Shown here: one piece after another, positions 1 through 7,790 of the stretch
How positions within the stretch are numbered: position 1 is the first letter of the stretch
Layout of the letters: each line of letters begins with the position of its first letter
Origin: Paucibacter sediminis
Lineage (GTDB): Bacteria > Pseudomonadota > Gammaproteobacteria > Burkholderiales > Burkholderiaceae_C
NCBI RefSeq assembly: GCF_030254645.1
Contig: NZ_CP116346.1
Coordinates: forward strand, 3,637,001 to 3,701,000
Length of the DNA: 64,000 nt
Direction of reading: 5' to 3'
Program-made: the position numbers and the translations under genes
Notes under the pieces: model-generated
The model's database searches: none
Told to the model about the DNA's origin: nothing
What the model saw: the letters and a program-made list of their open reading frames with translations, nothing else

Positions 1-132
1 GGCCAGCAGCTTGGGGTTGGGTGACAGGAACTGGGGCGCCTGCGCCTGGCTGGCCTGGGTCAGGCCGGCCAGCAGCAGGCTCAGCGCGATCAGCGCGGTG
101 CCGCGGCAGCGCTTGGAAGAGGAGTGGGGCAT
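1..132 (-). CDS. 5' end of an exported protein, cut by the window edge
   Basis: Only the first 44 codons are inside the window, reading leftward from the ATG at 132. They encode a short basic N-terminus, a hydrophobic stretch (ALIALSLLLAGL) and an AQA-like cleavage site near residue 31, so the product has a Sec-type signal peptide. The mature start (APQFLSPNPKLLA) does not identify a family. No clear Shine-Dalgarno sequence precedes the ATG. The function is unknown. Confidence 0.55.
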   Translation of the reverse strand, partial: MPHSSSKRCRGTALIALSLLLAGLTQASQAQAPQFLSPNPKLLA

Positions 133-153
133 ATTGGGTACGCGGAAATGAAA

Positions 154-183
154 GGGCCGCGCCACCCCTGCGGTGCGCGGCCC
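154..183 (-). terminator. rho-independent terminator downstream of the Tim44-like gene
   Basis: The arms GGGCCGCGCCACC and GGTGCGCGGCCC pair with one bulge around a CCTGC loop. Read on the minus strand the stem is followed by TTTCATTT, as expected for an intrinsic terminator of the leftward gene ending at 239. Confidence 0.7.
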
Positions 184-238
184 GTGATTGTGGCAACAGC
201 GGCCGGGTCTGAGCTAGGTCAGATCCCCGGGTTTTGCC

Positions 239-1135
239 TCACTGCGTCTGCTGAATGCCGGCAATCGCCCATTCGCGGCTGCCGTCCTGCGGGCGCACCA
301 GATGCCAGATCTCGTCGAAGGACTCGGCGGCGGCTTCGCTCTGCTCGCGGATCAGGCCCCAGAAGCGCACGCTCACCACCTGCTGGTCCGGTTCCTGGGC
401 ACGGTCCAGCAGCTGCGCATTCAGCTGCAGCACGTCGGTGCGCTGCGCGCCCTTGCGATCCAGCAGATCATGCTGCACGGCGGCATACATCTCCGGCGTG
501 GTGAACTTGCGCAAATCGTTTTGGTCGCCCGCATCGTTGGCGGCCTGCAGGCGGATGAAGACGCGCTTGGCGACTTGCACGAACTCCTCGTCTTCGGCAC
601 TGCTCACGGGCGCCGCAGCGAGCGGGGCTGTCGCAGCAGCGGCGGCGGCTGGCGCATAGCCAGCACCGGCGTCCGCACCTGCACCTGCACCCGCATACTT
701 CAGGCCGGCGCCCTGGGCCGGCTTGGCCGCAAAGCGGCGCATCACGAAGCCCACCACCAGCATCAGGGCCACGCCGATCAGCAGCATGGTCATCACATTG
801 GCCAGTGCGCCGCCAAAGCCGAAATGGCTGGCCAGTGCGGCCAGGCCCAGGCCGGCGGCCAGGCCGGCGATCGGACCCATCCAGCTGCGCTTGGGCGCGG
901 CGGCTGGCGCGGCCGCGCCGGTCGGGGCGGGGCTGGGCGCGGCTTGCTGGGCCGGCACGCCGCTACCCTGCGGCGTCGTGCTCTGCTGGGTGGGCGGGCT
1001 GGCGGGCTGGGTCGGCACCGTGCGCTTCATGCCAGCGGAGCCGCCGCCGCCGATGCGCTTGGCCTCGGCGTCCGGGCTCAGCATGCTCAGGCTCAGGGCG
1101 GCCACCAGGGTGGCGATCAGCAATCCATGTTTCAC
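239..1135 (-). CDS. Tim44-like domain membrane protein
   Basis: The 298-residue product begins with a signal-anchor (residues 3-20). A Gly/Pro/Gln/Ala-rich low-complexity stretch follows to about residue 85, then one or two hydrophobic segments (about 88-135), an Ala/Gly-rich linker, and a C-terminal Tim44-like domain (about 180-298, from EEFVQVAKRVFIRLQ to the end). I chose the GTG at 1135 because AAGGAG sits 8 bases upstream; an in-frame ATG lies further upstream without a ribosome site. Bacterial Tim44-like proteins of this layout are common in betaproteobacteria, but their role is not settled; the domain resembles NTF2-like ligand-binding folds. The gene has its own terminator and is probably monocistronic. 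Confidence 0.8.
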   Translation of the reverse strand: MKHGLLIATLVAALSLSMLSPDAEAKRIGGGGSAGMKRTVPTQPASPPTQQSTTPQGSGVPAQQAAPSPAPTGAAAPAAAPKRSWMGPIAGLAAGLGLAALASHFGFGGALANVMTMLLIGVALMLVVGFVMRRFAAKPAQGAGLKYAGAGAGADAGAGYAPAAAAAATAPLAAAPVSSAEDEEFVQVAKRVFIRLQAANDAGDQNDLRKFTTPEMYAAVQHDLLDRKGAQRTDVLQLNAQLLDRAQEPDQQVVSVRFWGLIREQSEAAAESFDEIWHLVRPQDGSREWAIAGIQQTQ

Positions 1136-1197
1136 GTCTTCATCTCCTTGCGGCCATCGACGGCCGTGGCGGGCATATGGGGTCGGGCGGGGGCAAT

Positions 1198-1974
1198 TCA
1201 AGCGTCGCGCACATCGGCCAGCACCTTGCTGCCGAAGTCGGGGCGCGCCAGGAACTTGAGGATGCGCGCGGCCGCCTCGTCGGGGCTGGCCAGCAGGCCC
1301 TCGCGCTTGAAATTGGCGAACTGTGCCTGGTCGGGGAACTTGCTAGGGTCGCCGCTGCGCAGCTGGGTCTGCATATCGGTGTCGATGATGCCGGGTGCCA
1401 GCGAGACGATCTGCGCGCCGTTCAAACCCTGGCCGCGCTTGTGGGCCTCGTCCAGTGCCATCGCGGCGGACAGGTTGTCCATGCCGGCCTTGGCGGCGCA
1501 GTAGCCGGCGCTGGCCGCCATGGCGCGGCGCCCCAGGCCGGATGAGATATTGAGGATGCGCCGGGCGCCCGGCCAGGCGCGCGTGGCGTCGAGGAAGGCG
1601 GCACTCAGCAGCAGCGTCGCCTCCAGGCTGACGCGCAGGGTGCGCGAGAGTTCGGCCAGCGGCAATTCGTCCACCGGGCCGGGCGGGCTCACCGCGGCCG
1701 CGTTGTTGATGAGGGTGAGGCTGCGGTAGCCCTGGCCGTCCTGCTGGCTCAGCCAGCTGCGCAGCTGTTCGGCGGCGGGCAGGGGATCGGACAGATCGGC
1801 CGTCCATTGCTGCAGCGGCGCGCCCAGCCGCGCGGCCTCGGCCTGCAAGGCCTCGCTGCGCTGGCGCGCGATGCCGATGAGCTGCCGCGACGGCGCCAGC
1901 AGCTGGCGGGCTATCGCCTCGCCCATGCCGCGCGAGGCGCCGGTGACGATGGTGAGATCGGTGAGGGTGTTCAT
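1198..1974 (-). CDS. short-chain dehydrogenase/reductase
   Basis: This 258-residue protein is a classical SDR. It has the nucleotide-binding TGASRGMGEAIA motif near residue 10, the NNAA motif near residue 90 and the catalytic YCAAK (YxxxK) near residue 155, preceded by NISSGLG. The PGIIDTDMQ stretch is the usual substrate-loop start. The length fits the 250-residue family. The substrate cannot be read from the sequence; closest general types are sepiapterin/benzil reductase-like SDRs. The gene is divergent from the membrane protein gene at 2008 with a 33-base gap, so the promoters must be compact or shared. Confidence 0.88.
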   Translation of the reverse strand: MNTLTDLTIVTGASRGMGEAIARQLLAPSRQLIGIARQRSEALQAEAARLGAPLQQWTADLSDPLPAAEQLRSWLSQQDGQGYRSLTLINNAAAVSPPGPVDELPLAELSRTLRVSLEATLLLSAAFLDATRAWPGARRILNISSGLGRRAMAASAGYCAAKAGMDNLSAAMALDEAHKRGQGLNGAQIVSLAPGIIDTDMQTQLRSGDPSKFPDQAQFANFKREGLLASPDEAAARILKFLARPDFGSKVLADVRDA

Positions 1975-2007
1975 GGGCGCATGGTAGGGCAAGCTACAGT
2001 GGCGGCC

Positions 2008-2709
2008 ATGACGCAGAAGAAGATGTTTGTCTGGCTGGGCCTCGCGGTCGCGGCGATATTCGTGCTGGCCTTTGCACCGGCCCTGTGGCAGATGGTGAGG
2101 GGCCCTGTGCCCGGGGCCGTGCCGGAGCACGACCTGCCCTGGCAGGTGCAGGCCTTGCCCGATGGCAGCAGCCGCGTGTTCGGCCTGGCGCTGGGGCCCG
2201 GTCGCCTGGCGGACGCGCGGGCGCGCTGGCCCGACAACTTCCAGCTCGCGCTGCTCGTCGACGGCACCGACGCCGCGACGCTGGAAGCCTATGTGGAAAA
2301 TGTCCAGCTCGGTTTCGTCAGCGGGCGCCTGATCGTCAGCGCCATGCTGCCGGCGGCGCAGATGCAGGGCTTGCGCGAACGCGCCAGCAAGATCGAGCCG
2401 CTGGCCAGCGGGGCGCACCGCTACACCCTGGCCGCGCAAGACCTGGCTCTGGCCGATGGCGCCAGCTTGCGGGGCATCAGCCTGATCCCGGCGCTGCAGC
2501 TGGACGCGGCGCTGGTGCAGCAGCGCTTCGGCGCCCCCGCCGAGCGCCTGCAGCTGCAGGGGCTGGAGCATTGGCTCTATCCCGCGCTGGGCCTGGCCAT
2601 CAGCCTGGACCCCAAGGGCAAGGAGCTGCTGCAGTATGTCGCGCCGGCCGATTTTTCGGCGCGCCTGCGCGAACCCCTGCTGGCGCTTCAGAAGTCCGGC
2701 GCGCAGTAA
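2008..2709 (+). CDS. hypothetical protein with one N-terminal membrane anchor
   Basis: The 233-residue product has a single hydrophobic helix (about residues 6-28, FVWLGLAVAAIFVLAFAPALW). The remaining 200 residues are predicted to be periplasmic. They lack Cys and recognisable catalytic motifs and alternate short hydrophobic strands with charged loops. I do not recognise the family. The ATG at 2008 is the first in frame after the divergent SDR gene. The 3' end overlaps the convergent pseudouridine synthase gene by 22 bases. Confidence 0.7.
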   Translation: MTQKKMFVWLGLAVAAIFVLAFAPALWQMVRGPVPGAVPEHDLPWQVQALPDGSSRVFGLALGPGRLADARARWPDNFQLALLVDGTDAATLEAYVENVQLGFVSGRLIVSAMLPAAQMQGLRERASKIEPLASGAHRYTLAAQDLALADGASLRGISLIPALQLDAALVQQRFGAPAERLQLQGLEHWLYPALGLAISLDPKGKELLQYVAPADFSARLREPLLALQKSGAQ

Positions 2710-3299
2710 AAGCGCTGGCCGCTGTCTTCCAGCACCAGCTCGCTGGCATGCAGCAGCAGGCGCGGTGCGCGCGCCGCGTCCGCGAGGCTGGCGTAGAGCG
2801 CATCGCCCAGGATGGCGTGGCCGATCGCCATCAGGTGCACGCGCAGCTGGTGGGTGCGGCCGGTGAGGGGCACGAGCTCCACGCGCGTGCTGTCGGCCGT
2901 GCGCGCCAGCACGCGCAACCGCGTCTGCGAGGGTTTGCCGCGCTGCGCATCCACCATCTGGCGCGGCCGGTTGGGCCAGTCGGAGAGCAGGGGCAGGTCG
3001 ATCTCCAGCTCGTCCTGCGCCAGCCGGCCCGCCACCACCGCCACATAGCGCTTGCCGACGCGGCGCGTGGCGAAGGCCTGGCTCAGCTCGCGCTGCGCCG
3101 CGGCCCCGCGCGCCAGCAGCAGCAGGCCCGAGGTGGCCTGGTCCAGCCGATGCACGATGAGCGCATCCGCGCACTGCTGCTGCACGCGCACGCTGGCGCA
3201 ATCCTGCTTGTCGGGGCCGCGGCCGGGCACCGAGAGCAGGCCGCTGGGCTTGTTGACGACGATCAGGCGCGCATCGGCGTGCAGCAGCGTCAGGTTCAT
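2688..3299 (-). CDS. RluA-family RNA pseudouridine synthase
   Basis: The 203-residue protein isomerises uridines in rRNA and/or tRNA. It has the family signature VHRLDQATSGLLLLAR with the catalytic Asp near residue 52, the VNKPSGLLSVPG start, and the GRTHQLRVH motif near residue 145. There is no S4 domain, and the size is close to RluA (23S U746/tRNA U32), which is the best guess for specificity. Its ATG overlaps the stop codon of the upstream phosphatase gene in a TGATG arrangement, so the two are translationally coupled. Confidence 0.85.
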   Translation of the reverse strand: MNLTLLHADARLIVVNKPSGLLSVPGRGPDKQDCASVRVQQQCADALIVHRLDQATSGLLLLARGAAAQRELSQAFATRRVGKRYVAVVAGRLAQDELEIDLPLLSDWPNRPRQMVDAQRGKPSQTRLRVLARTADSTRVELVPLTGRTHQLRVHLMAIGHAILGDALYASLADAARAPRLLLHASELVLEDSGQRFYCAPDF

Positions 3300-3775
3300 C
3301 AGAACTGGTCGACCCAGCCGGACTGCGCGGCCGACTGCGGATTCGAGCCCACCGCGCGCACCGCCGCCAGCGCCGCCTCGCGTTCCAGCCCCAGGCCCTT
3401 GAGCACGCAGGCCGCCACCGTGCCGGTGCGGCCGATGCCGGCGGCGCAATGCAGCAGCACCTGCTCGCCCAGCACCAGGCTGTGCGTCAGCTGCTCCACC
3501 CCCTGGCGGAAGGCCGCCGGGTCGGCGCCCAGGCCGAAATCGCGCATCGGCAGATGCTGCCAGCGAAAGGGCAGGCGGCCCTCGGCGATGGCCTTGTGGT
3601 AGGCGGGCGAGAGCTGCGCCACCTCCTCCAGCGGGTTCAGGCACACCACCAGGTGCAGCTGGCGCAGGCGCGCCTCGTCAAGAAAAGCGCCCCATGACTC
3701 GAGGCGGCCGGGCATGGACTGCAGCCAGAGGCGGCCGCTGATGGCAGAGGGCAGGGGCAGAGAGCGGAATGGCAT
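3299..3775 (-). CDS. dual-specificity/tyrosine phosphatase-like protein
   Basis: The 158-residue protein carries the cysteine-phosphatase P-loop HCAAGIGRTGT, with nucleophile Cys about residue 110 and Arg about 116. An upstream Asp in RDFGLG (about 79) could be the general acid. These features place it with small DSP/PTP-like phosphatases; the substrate (phosphotyrosine, phosphoinositide or RNA 5' phosphate) cannot be told. The start at 3775 (MPFRSL) gives a typical compact N-terminus; an alternative ATG at 3820 would add 15 residues. It is co-transcribed with the pseudouridine synthase. Confidence 0.75.
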   Translation of the reverse strand: MPFRSLPLPSAISGRLWLQSMPGRLESWGAFLDEARLRQLHLVVCLNPLEEVAQLSPAYHKAIAEGRLPFRWQHLPMRDFGLGADPAAFRQGVEQLTHSLVLGEQVLLHCAAGIGRTGTVAACVLKGLGLEREAALAAVRAVGSNPQSAAQSGWVDQF

Positions 3776-3837
3776 GGCCGGATTGTCACTTGCGCCGGCC
3801 CGCTCTGTCAGCCGCGGCATGGGCCTGGCTGCTTCAT

Positions 3838-3859
3838 GGTTTATAAACCAAACGTTTAT
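3838..3859. promoter_or_regulatory. AT-rich overlapping palindromes, probable operator/promoter
   Basis: GGTTTATAAACC (3838-3849) is a perfect 12-base palindrome directly abutting AAACGTTT (3850-3857). The overlapping dyad TAAAC-CAAAC-GTTTA (3844-3858) is typical in shape of a TetR- or ArsR-type operator. This AT-rich spot in GC-rich DNA lies between the divergent phosphatase (start 3775) and VOC (start 3917) genes. Confidence 0.5.
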
Positions 3860-3916
3860 TTAATTCGACGGCGCTGGCATGATGCCGGCCATCGGCGCTA
3901 AGCCTTGGAGGACGCG

Positions 3917-4342
3917 ATGGGTGTGGTGAATCTGCAGTTGCTGGGCCTGGATCATGTGGTCTTGCGGGTGCGCGATCTGGACGCCGCGCTGGCCTTCTAC
4001 GTCGGTGTGCTGGGTTGCAGCCTGGAGCGTCGCCAGGACGAGATCGGCCTGGTGCAGCTGCGCGCCGGCGCCGCCCTCATCGACCTGCTGCCCCTGGACG
4101 GCAAGCTGGGCCGCGCCGGCGGTAGCGGGCCGGGCGCCGAGGGGCGCAATATGGATCACTTCGCGCTGCGCGTGGCGAGCTTCGACGAGGCCCGGCTGCG
4201 CCTCGCGCTCGAGGCCGCCGGTGTCGAGGTGGGCGAGTATGGTCAACGTTATGGCGCGGAGGGCGAGGGCCCCTCGCTCTATCTGCGCGACCCCGACGGC
4301 AACGGCGTGGAGCTGAAGGGCCCGGCCCAGGCCTCGGCATAA
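3917..4342 (+). CDS. VOC family (glyoxalase/bleomycin-resistance fold) protein
   Basis: The 141-residue protein has the paired beta-alpha-beta-beta-beta modules of the vicinal oxygen chelate fold. LDHVVLRVRDLDAALAFY opens module one, and MDHFALRVASFDEAR followed by SLYLRDPDGNGVEL forms module two. The metal-ligand pattern is His near residue 13, His near 77 and Glu near 134. I took the ATG at 3917 because GGAGGA lies just upstream. It heads a probable operon with a second VOC protein, an MFS transporter and a regulator, which suggests detoxification or resistance, but the substrate is unknown. Confidence 0.85.
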   Translation: MGVVNLQLLGLDHVVLRVRDLDAALAFYVGVLGCSLERRQDEIGLVQLRAGAALIDLLPLDGKLGRAGGSGPGAEGRNMDHFALRVASFDEARLRLALEAAGVEVGEYGQRYGAEGEGPSLYLRDPDGNGVELKGPAQASA

Positions 4343-4366
4343 GCGCTTGTGCGTACGGACCCCGCC

Positions 4367-4786
4367 ATGACGTCTTCGCAAGCAACGCATCCCCATCTGC
4401 GCATTGCGCGCCCGGTCGCCGATCTGCGGCGCAGCGTCGCGCTCTATATCGACGGCCTGGGCCTGAGCCGCCTGGGCGAGTTCGCCGACCACGCGGGCTT
4501 CGACGGTTGCATGCTGGGCCAGCCGGGCGCGGCCTATCACCTGGAGTTCACGCAGTGCCGCCAGCACCCGGTGGCGCCGCGGCCGACGCCCGAGGATCTG
4601 CTGGTGCTCTACCTGCCCGAGCCGGCCGCCTGGGAGGCCGCCTGCGCGCGCCTGCTGGCGGCGGGTTTCCGCCAGGTGGCGGCCTTCAACCCCTATTGGG
4701 ACGAGCGTGGCCGCAGCTTCGAGGACCCGGACGGCTACCGGCTGGTGCTGCAATGCGCGGCCTGGCGCAACGAGCCGGCCCCATGA
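4367..4786 (+). CDS. second VOC family protein
   Basis: The 139-residue protein is another single-chain VOC-fold protein. It opens with LRIARPVADLRRSVALYIDGLGL and closes with WDERGRSFEDPDGYRLVLQ. The second module retains the terminal acidic/aromatic motif, but the first His ligand is replaced (RIARP), so metal binding may be incomplete. The start is ambiguous between the GTG at 4349 and the ATG at 4367. It lies 24 bases after the first VOC gene and 13 bases before the MFS gene, so the genes are probably co-transcribed. Confidence 0.8.
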   Translation: MTSSQATHPHLRIARPVADLRRSVALYIDGLGLSRLGEFADHAGFDGCMLGQPGAAYHLEFTQCRQHPVAPRPTPEDLLVLYLPEPAAWEAACARLLAAGFRQVAAFNPYWDERGRSFEDPDGYRLVLQCAAWRNEPAP

Positions 4787-4799
4787 GCCGGGACCTCGC

Positions 4800-6092
4800 A
4801 TGAGCGCCAGCCTTGCCAGCCTCGCGGCCGAGCCGCCGCCCGCCATCAAGCATCCGCAGCTGGTGCTGTGGGCCGTCTGCCTGCTGGGGCTGCTGAGCAC
4901 CATGGGGGTGGCGATGCCATACCCCATCCTGGCGCCCATCTTCGTGCACGGGCCGGCCGATGCCTTCACGCGCTTTGCGGGCCTGGATCCCAAGCTGCTG
5001 ATGGGCCTCGCGCTGGCCGCCAATCCGCTGGGCATCCTGATCGGCAGCCTCTTCATCGGGCCGCTGTCGGATCGCTATGGCCGCCGTGCCGTGCTGGCCG
5101 TGACCCTGCTGGCCACCCTGGGCGGCTATCTGCTCACCGCCTATGCGCTGCAGCAGCGCTGGTATCTGCTGTTCGTCGCGGCGCGCTTCGTCACCGGGCT
5201 CACCGAGGGCAATGTGGCGGTGGCGCGCGCCCTGCTTGCCGACATGCATGGGCAGATCGACCGCACGCGTGCCTTTGCGCTGCTGAATGCCGCGCTCTAC
5301 ATGGGCTGGCTGCTGGGGCCGCTGGTGGGCGGGCTGACGCTCGGCTGGGGTGCCCCCGTGCCCTTCGTGCTGGCGGGGCTGGCCATGCTGCCCTGCCTGC
5401 TGGTGCTGGGCCTGGGCGTGCCGGCCTCGCCCGCGGCCAGCGGCCCCCTGCACCTGCTGCGCGCCATGCGCGAGCAACAGGCCCTGGGCCTGCTGGCGCG
5501 CGACCCACTGCTGGCCGCCCTGTTTGCGATGCAGCTGTGCCTGACCCTGGGGGTCAACGCCCTGTATGAGTTTTCGCCGCTCTGGCTGCTGGAGCAATTG
5601 GGCCTGGACGGCCGCGGCATCGCCTGGGTGACGGCGGGGCAATGCGCGGTGATGACGCTGGCCAGCGTGTTTTCCGGGCGCTGGCCCTTGCGCCGGTTCA
5701 CCCAGGGCGGGCACCCGCTGCGGGCGGCGGCGCAGGCGGCGCTGGGCGCCGCGCTGCTGATCGGCGCGCTGGCCCTGGTGCCGGGCCCCGTCGGGCTGGC
5801 GGTGATCATGCTCTCGGGGCTGCCGCTGGCGCTCTACAACGCGCTGCTGCCGGCCTGGATGTCGGAGCGTTTTGCCGCCCATGGCCAGGGGCGGGTGATG
5901 GGCTTGCTGTCCACCGTGTTCTGCATCGCCAACGTGGCGATCGCCCTGGTGGGTGGCGCGCTGGCCCTGCTCTCGGTGCGCTGGATCATGGCCCTGGGCG
6001 GCTTGATGTGCGGCGCGGCCGCGCTGCAACTCCTGCGCCTGGCGGCGCGCGAACCGCAGCAGCATCAGCAGGTTGGGGGGCGCGCGCCATGA
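4800..6092 (+). CDS. MFS transporter (drug/metabolite efflux type)
   Basis: The 430-residue inner-membrane protein has about 12 hydrophobic helices and the MFS motif A between helices 2 and 3 (GPLSDRYGRRAVL, near residue 85). Motif C-like glycine-rich residues (LLGPLVGGLTLGW) occur in helix 5. Its size fits the 12-TM drug:H+ antiporter branch. It shares an operon with two VOC proteins and is followed, with a 4-base ATGA overlap, by a transcriptional regulator. This suggests export of a compound that the regulator or VOC proteins recognise. The substrate is not identifiable. Confidence 0.85.
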   Translation: MSASLASLAAEPPPAIKHPQLVLWAVCLLGLLSTMGVAMPYPILAPIFVHGPADAFTRFAGLDPKLLMGLALAANPLGILIGSLFIGPLSDRYGRRAVLAVTLLATLGGYLLTAYALQQRWYLLFVAARFVTGLTEGNVAVARALLADMHGQIDRTRAFALLNAALYMGWLLGPLVGGLTLGWGAPVPFVLAGLAMLPCLLVLGLGVPASPAASGPLHLLRAMREQQALGLLARDPLLAALFAMQLCLTLGVNALYEFSPLWLLEQLGLDGRGIAWVTAGQCAVMTLASVFSGRWPLRRFTQGGHPLRAAAQAALGAALLIGALALVPGPVGLAVIMLSGLPLALYNALLPAWMSERFAAHGQGRVMGLLSTVFCIANVAIALVGGALALLSVRWIMALGGLMCGAAALQLLRLAAREPQQHQQVGGRAP

Positions 6093-6754
6093 ACGCCACC
6101 AGCGAGCGCCTGCTCTACCAGCTCAAGAGCCGCGGGGCGCAGAGCGCCGCCACGCTGGCGGCGGCCTGCGCCATCACGCCGATGGGGGCGCACAAGCAGT
6201 TGCAGGGCCTGCTGGCGCAGGGCCTGGTGGAGGCCGAGGACGAGGTCAAGACGGGCGGCACGGCGGGCCGCCCCAAGCGCATCTGGCGCCTCAGCGCGAT
6301 GGGCCATGGCCGCTTTCCCGATCGCCATGGCGAGCTGGCGGTGCAGCTGATCCGGCAGACCGCCGAGCTGTTCGGGCCGGCCGCGCTGGAGCAGCTGATC
6401 GCGGCGCGCGAACGCGACATGCTGGCCAGCTACCAGCAGCGCCTGCAGGGCGCGCGCAGCCTGCCCGCCAGGCTCAGACGCCTGGCCGAGATCCGTGCCG
6501 AGGAGGGCTATCTGGCGCGCGTGGAGCGCGATGGCAGCGACTGGCTGCTGATCGAGGACCATTGCCCGATCTGCGCCGCGGCCAGCAGCTGCCAGGGCTT
6601 CTGCCGCTCCGAGTTGGCCCTGTTCCGTGCCCTGCTGGGTGCGCAGGTGGCGAGCGTGGAGCGCTGCGAGCACCTGCTGCAGGCCGGTGCCAGGCGTTGC
6701 GCCTACCGCATCCGCGCGGCCCGGCCGCGCGCCGCGGTTCAGGAGACGATGTAG
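6089..6754 (+). CDS. COG2345-type winged-helix regulator with four-Cys motif
   Basis: The 221-residue protein has an N-terminal winged helix (residues 1-65, LLYQLKSRGAQSAATLAAAC through GRPKRIWRLSA). A helical middle follows, then a Cys cluster near residues 155-170, HCPICAAASSCQGFC (C-x2-C-x5-C-x3-C). This layout is that of the predicted ArsR/SufR-like regulators in which the cysteines may bind a metal or an Fe-S cluster. The operon position behind an MFS pump suggests local control, possibly through the palindrome upstream of the first VOC gene. The cofactor is inferred, not shown. The end overlaps the convergent thioesterase gene by 16 bases. Confidence 0.8.
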   Translation: MNATSERLLYQLKSRGAQSAATLAAACAITPMGAHKQLQGLLAQGLVEAEDEVKTGGTAGRPKRIWRLSAMGHGRFPDRHGELAVQLIRQTAELFGPAALEQLIAARERDMLASYQQRLQGARSLPARLRRLAEIRAEEGYLARVERDGSDWLLIEDHCPICAAASSCQGFCRSELALFRALLGAQVASVERCEHLLQAGARRCAYRIRAARPRAAVQETM

Positions 6755-7239
6755 GCGGCCGCGCCGGTGCTCAGCAGCCGGCCCTGAGCGTCCAGGAATT
6801 CCATGCGCGTGCTGGCCACCCGGCTGCCCAGGCGCAGCACCTGGGCGCGGGCGCGGAACAGCGGCCCGGTGGCGGGGCGCAGATAGTCGATGCGCAGGTC
6901 GATGGTGCCCAGCTTGCCGAAGCGCTGCAGGCGCTGCAGCGGCGGCTCGTCCAGGTGGCGCGCGCCGATGGCGGCCATCACCGCCAGCCCGCCCATCGCG
7001 TCCAGGGTGGCGCTGATCACGCCGCCGTGCAGGCGCTGGTGGGTGAAATGGCCGATCAGCTCGGGCCGCATGCTGATATGGGCCAGCACCTGCTCGGCCT
7101 CCAGCGCGTCGATCTGCAGGCCCAGCACGCGGTTGAAGGCAATATGTTCTTCAAAGATCTCGCACAGCCGCTGCGTGAACTCGGGCTCGAAGATGCTTTG
7201 CCGGGGCGGCTGCGGGGCAGTGGCTTGGTCGCTGGTCAT
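6739..7239 (-). CDS. hotdog-fold thioesterase family protein
   Basis: The 166-residue protein carries a PaaI/YigI-like hotdog domain. It has a long helix with LHGGVISATLDAMGGLAVM (about residues 70-90) and the RIDYLRPATG strand typical of acyl-CoA thioesterases. The HGG..(S/T)..D pattern holds the expected catalytic acidic residue. The cytosolic substrate is probably an acyl- or aryl-CoA. The gene stands alone and converges on the regulator gene. Confidence 0.8.
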   Translation of the reverse strand: MTSDQATAPQPPRQSIFEPEFTQRLCEIFEEHIAFNRVLGLQIDALEAEQVLAHISMRPELIGHFTHQRLHGGVISATLDAMGGLAVMAAIGARHLDEPPLQRLQRFGKLGTIDLRIDYLRPATGPLFRARAQVLRLGSRVASTRMEFLDAQGRLLSTGAAAYIVS

Positions 7240-7392
7240 GCCTCGAACTTAGCCCAGCGTCGCCTCCCTGGCACTGAGGGCTGACCCTCGGCCGCTGGCG
7301 CCTTGGCGACAGCTCGCAGCTGTAAAAGAATGTGTGGCCGGTCGGCAGGATGGTTGCGCTGGGCGTTGATGACGCATTGACCGGAGATCACC

Positions 7393-7782
7393 ATGAAACT
7401 GACCGCCTTGTTGCCTCGCCTGTTGCTGTGCTCGGCCGCGCTGGCCTCGGGCGCCGCCTTCGCCTACGACCGCTCGCCCGAGATCGGCTTCAGCCTCTCG
7501 GTGGCCCAGCCCGGCGTGTATGGCCGCATCGATATCGGGCCGCAGCAGATCCCGCGTGTCTACTATCCGCAGACGGTGCTGGTACAGCCGGCCGCCGTGG
7601 CCTACCGGCCCATGTACATCTATGCGCCGGAACCCCATGTGCGGCATTGGCGCGACTACTGCCGCCAGTACGGCGCTTGCGACCGCCCGGTGTACTTTGT
7701 GCGCGACGAGTGGGTGCGCGAGAACTATCGCCACGAGCACCGCCACGGGCGTGGCCATGGTCACGGCCATGGCCATGACTGA
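7393..7782 (+). CDS. secreted hypothetical protein with His-rich tail
   Basis: The 129-residue product starts with a clear signal peptide (MKLTALLPRLLLCSAALASGAAFA, cleaved near residue 24). The short mature domain is rich in Tyr and Pro (PRVYYPQTVLVQP, YRPMYIYAP) and has a Cys pair (YCRQYGAC). It ends in a His/Gly tail, HRHGRGHGHGHGHD. The tail could bind metal ions such as Ni, Cu or Zn in the periplasm. Similar small proteins are common in Burkholderiales but uncharacterised. GGAGATC lies just upstream of the ATG. No functional partner is adjacent. Confidence 0.7.
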   Translation: MKLTALLPRLLLCSAALASGAAFAYDRSPEIGFSLSVAQPGVYGRIDIGPQQIPRVYYPQTVLVQPAAVAYRPMYIYAPEPHVRHWRDYCRQYGACDRPVYFVRDEWVRENYRHEHRHGRGHGHGHGHD

Positions 7783-7790
7783 CTGAACGA

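Noticed and set aside
4686-6065. A 459-codon Gln/Arg/His-rich open frame opposite the MFS gene
   Set aside because: Composition is that of the complement of a Leu/Ala-rich membrane protein, not of a real protein.
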